From positions 464,658-528,657 of the forward strand of contig CACRXP010000019.1 in the NCBI GenBank assembly GCA_902702965.1: a stretch of 64,000 nt of DNA, in the 5' to 3' direction. Numbering within the stretch: the stretch's first letter is position 1; each line of letters starts with the position of its first letter. The position numbers were made by a program, and so were the translations under genes. This document shows positions 61,260 through 64,000 of this stretch, one piece after another. This stretch comes from Spirometra erinaceieuropaei. Lineage: Eukaryota > Platyhelminthes > Cestoda > Diphyllobothriidea > Diphyllobothriidae. Below the pieces are notes generated by a model. It made no database searches. It was not told the DNA's origin and worked only from the letters and a program-made list of their open reading frames with translations.

Positions 61260-61320
61260 TGGACGCAGTATTGTTGGGGTTAAGGTTAAGGGTTAGGGTT
61301 TGGGTTATAGTTGGGGGTGA
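61260..61320 (+). repeat. Short telomere-like GGGTTA words
   Basis: Contains TTAAGGGTTAGGGTTTGGGTT. A single short cluster, not an array. Confidence 0.55.
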
Positions 61321-61523
61321 GGGTCAGAGGTTGGCCAACTACTTCTCAACCATCTGAAGTACAACTGCGTATTCCCAATAGCTTTTCTTTTGCATACAAC
61401 TACTTGACCTCGTCGCATGTGCGTTCTCCGGCTCCGCTCGTAAATACCCCTATTACCACCGGTCCCGTATTAGAAATGACTGGGGTCTGTTTACTTCAGA
61501 CGGAGCTACATAACCACTTCCGA

Positions 61524-61690
61524 TCATTAATTCCGTTGCTTTTTAATTTCCTCAGAAATTAACTGCAAACTCGAAGTAAATCTGTTTACAATAAGGTCTC
61601 TAAGCGCAGACCGAGATTTTACGTATGAATACTTTGGCTGAAGTCCATCAGCCACAGCGGGTTAATTGCGTACTATTCATCAAATGTCCG
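61524..61690 (+). repeat. Dispersed direct repeat, copy 1
   Basis: Shares GTTGCTTTTTAATTT.CTCA.AAATTAACTGC, CTCGAAGT.AATC.GTTTACA and GAAGTCCATCAGCCACAG.GGGT with 62760-62930, same orientation. Unknown family. Confidence 0.85.
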
Positions 61691-61699
61691 CCGACAGCT

Positions 61700-62750
61700 A
61701 ACTGTTTTATTTAGCGTTTAGATGAATGAATATTCACACAGCAAATTTCGGTCTACGCCTATAGACCTAGGTTCGAACTAAGTTAACAGTTAGTTTCTGA
61801 CGAAATTAAAAAGCAACAATGTCTAAACTGGAGCATCTACCAGGAAGAACACAGAGATTGCCGTGTAATGCGATGGGGTCCATATTTCTGGGCCAAACCG
61901 TAGGACCTTTGAATGCGCCATCATTAACCATGCCCCCTTCAGCCAACACCCCCGTGTATTTAACCACCGTGGTTGCCGAGTTGTTTACAGTTGGGCCAAA
62001 ATAAATTACTCAAAATCTGTCAAAACACCCATTCGTTCATGAACGGGCTGATTCCTTCAAACTGGTCGCAATAAACAGCTTTCATTGACTTCTTTTTGAA
62101 AAAAACACAATCGAGCATTCGCAGGCATCCAGGAGCCCGTAAAAAGAAATCAACATTATGTCGGAATTTTCCCAATCGCCCTTTTTTCTCTCTTTTACAG
62201 AAAGCTCTTATCCCGCCTTTTTCGATGTCCGTTAAAAGTGACTTTTCTTTGTCTTAACAGATTGCCGTAGATCGGTTAACATGGCAGTTCGGTGGAAAAT
62301 GGTCCTTCCCGAAAAACAGTGCAGCGTCATGAAACAAAATCTGACGATGAAGTGACAAGCATAAGGCGCACTTTAAGCTCGTAGTCAGGCTCGCCGCCGG
62401 CAGAGATCAAATGCATGGGAAAAGACACGACTTGCATGAGTCCTTCTGGACGACTTCGCATAGGGTCGTTTAGTTGTCTTCTGAGTGGTCACCTCTTAGC
62501 GTCTAACCGGCGTCAGGTCCCTCTTCCGGATAGATAGATTGAGACTGTCTCAGTGGGCGTCGAAGCGCTGGGCTTCAGTTATTTCCGTACGCTTCGTTTA
62601 GCCTTCAGATCGCTTCAGTGCTTGTAGGCACACATGGGTGGTCGTCTGGTTTGTTAAGTGAAGCAGCTTTTGCACTTTATAAGGTTAATAGACTTCCAGG
62701 GTTGCATAAGTATGCAAATTATGCAAAGGAAAAGGGCCCTGAATCCAAAC
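61700..62750. other. Unassigned stretch
   Basis: Short ORFs only, no recognised gene or element. Confidence 0.4.
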
Positions 62751-62759
62751 GGTATTCTA

Positions 62760-62930
62760 ATAATTGTTGCTTTTTAATTTTCTCAAAAATTAACTGCGAA
62801 CTCGAAGTGAATCGGTTTACACTAAAGTCTATAAGCGCAGGCCGAGATTTTATGTATGAATATTTGGGCCGAAGTCCATCAGCCACAGTGGGTCAACCGC
62901 GTAATATTCATTAACTGTCAGAAGGCAGCT
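62760..62930 (+). repeat. Dispersed direct repeat, copy 2
   Basis: Partner of 61524-61690. AAAAAGCAACAAT recurs inverted just downstream (62983-62995), so the copy may have inverted ends. Confidence 0.85.
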
Positions 62931-64000
62931 AGAAGTATGCTTTAGGGTAAGGGTATTCCATAATATTCCGTAATATTCATTAAAAAGCAACAATTTTTCA
63001 TTTGTAGTATCTATCAGAAAGCAGACGGGTAATGCTAGGAGACCCACTGATGAGCCGAACTCCTCGCAGCTGTGCCAAGCAGCGGCAGAATATCGGTAAA
63101 ACACACCTGTTTGGGCTTTAAGCTTGTACCTGTGTTGCAAGTATGACTTTTGGTAACCTTAAAATTTAATTCCGACAATTCTGCAGGACAGGCCTTCCAA
63201 GATTTAATTTAACTTTCGGTTACCAGGCTTCTACGCCTACGGACTGAACAAGCTACCACTGAAAGGTCAGAAGTGTATTGACAATGTGGGGGTGGACCTA
63301 TGGATGAATAAAATTATTCCTTATATTTTATAATACATTGACCAACTTTGTTTTTTTTCTACAAATTTCACACTTGACGACCCAATACAACCCACCCACA
63401 TTTGCTGCCTCAGCCCAGGACTGAAACCCGGTTACCTGTTCAGCTCACAAAGCCAGTGCAATTGCTCTAAGGAGCGTCTATCACGTCAGAGGCGATTTGA
63501 AGAATTTAGTCACATGTGATCGGCGTACATCGATTTATCCTGATTGCTGGGCGGACGTAAGCATTTTTGTCATGCCTTGAGTTTACAGCCCTCACACACA
63601 GGCCCTCGCTCGACCATTAGAAATCAATAAGCTGTAAACATTACTCCCATTAGCCGGTGACGAAATCCTTCCTTGCGGGTACGAGGGCTAGGCTGATGTA
63701 TACCGCAACCCCATTTTGACGGAATATCGATTATTCGCACAGTCCGTAGCTCAACATTCCTGCGCACGCCTCGAAGCCTACGTGTCGGCAATTCAACTCT
63801 GTCTGATCACAAGCGTTCTCTGGCGACGCAGGTTTCCCATGTGTGCTTAAAAAAAACAATTTCCCACTTTTGTATGTTATTTTCTCCCTACTTCCGCTCG
63901 TCCAGCGCGCACACAATTTGCAGCAAAAATCCCAGTTCTCAGGCCTCGCAGCATGCCGTGTGCGCAGACCCGGCTTAGCGCCGAATCTATGTTCCTTGAA
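62931..64000. other. Unassigned window end
   Basis: 63405-63490 has a faint tRNA-like look on the minus strand (GAGCTGAACAGGTAACCGGGTTTCAGTCCTGGG is A/B-box-like but too degenerate to call). Nothing else recognised. Confidence 0.35.

Noticed and set aside
1..64000. CRISPR array, operon-like gene clusters, or bacterial contamination
   Set aside because: No regularly spaced repeats, no ribosome-binding-site-led gene strings, and spliced eukaryotic gene structure throughout.

Overview
The window is an intron-rich, repeat-rich animal genomic segment. It holds GT-AG introns, a metazoan-type tyrosyl-tRNA synthetase, tRNA-derived SINEs, Penelope-like elements, several LINE families, a Ty3/Gypsy-type element, mariner remnants and foldback elements. 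The repeat mix and the recurrent translated repeat words suggest a flatworm, most likely a diphyllobothriidean tapeworm (Spirometra/Dibothriocephalus/Schistocephalus type). That placement rests on recall of repeat families, not on a search.

Only one host gene can be reconstructed, and it is the main result. It runs on the minus strand from 31982 (ATG) to 399 (TAG). I joined 13 coding exons by hand; every GT-AG junction keeps the reading phase. The exons sum to 3024 nt, giving a protein of 1007 residues. The order is: complete TyrRS module A (residues 1-356, exons 1-5), a second divergent TyrRS module B (357 to about 800, exons 6-10), a lysine-rich linker, and an EMAPII-like tRNA-binding domain (about 850-1007, exons 11-13). 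Module A keeps the eukaryotic TyrRS signatures (HVAY, KMSAS and all five tyrosine-contact residues). Module B keeps the fold-level sequence pattern but has lost the KMSKS loop and three of the five tyrosine contacts. Four introns sit at homologous positions with identical phases in both modules (2, 0, 1, 1), so the second module arose by duplication of an intron-containing gene. A fused pseudo-dimeric TyrRS is known in trypanosomatids. I know of no description of a flatworm version with an EMAPII tail.

The gene is also physically rearranged. Introns 9 and 7 carry a roughly 3 kb inverted duplication (5735-8712 versus 12815-15535) that brackets exons 8 and 9 and includes a dead copy of the start of exon 10. 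Farther out, intron 10 holds an antisense copy of exon 7 (4228-4690 versus 16290-16740). The introns also carry a Gypsy RT remnant, SINEs, TIR elements, Penelope-like fragments and microsatellites.

Upstream of the gene, 32000-64000 contains no host gene I can recognise. It holds LINE ORF1 and 3' ends (35-38 kb), a minus-strand LINE nested in a plus-strand LINE and itself carrying a retroposon (38.6-42.6 kb), a foldback element (43.3-44.2 kb), two tandem partial LINE copies (44.7-48.5 kb), LINE RT tails (48.9-51 kb), a decayed Gypsy element with LTR-like ends (51-55 kb), a mariner/IS630-like transposase fragment (55.6-56.2 kb), and foldback plus mariner remnants (58-61 kb). Sequencing gaps (N) lie at 36832-36902 and 51338-51644.
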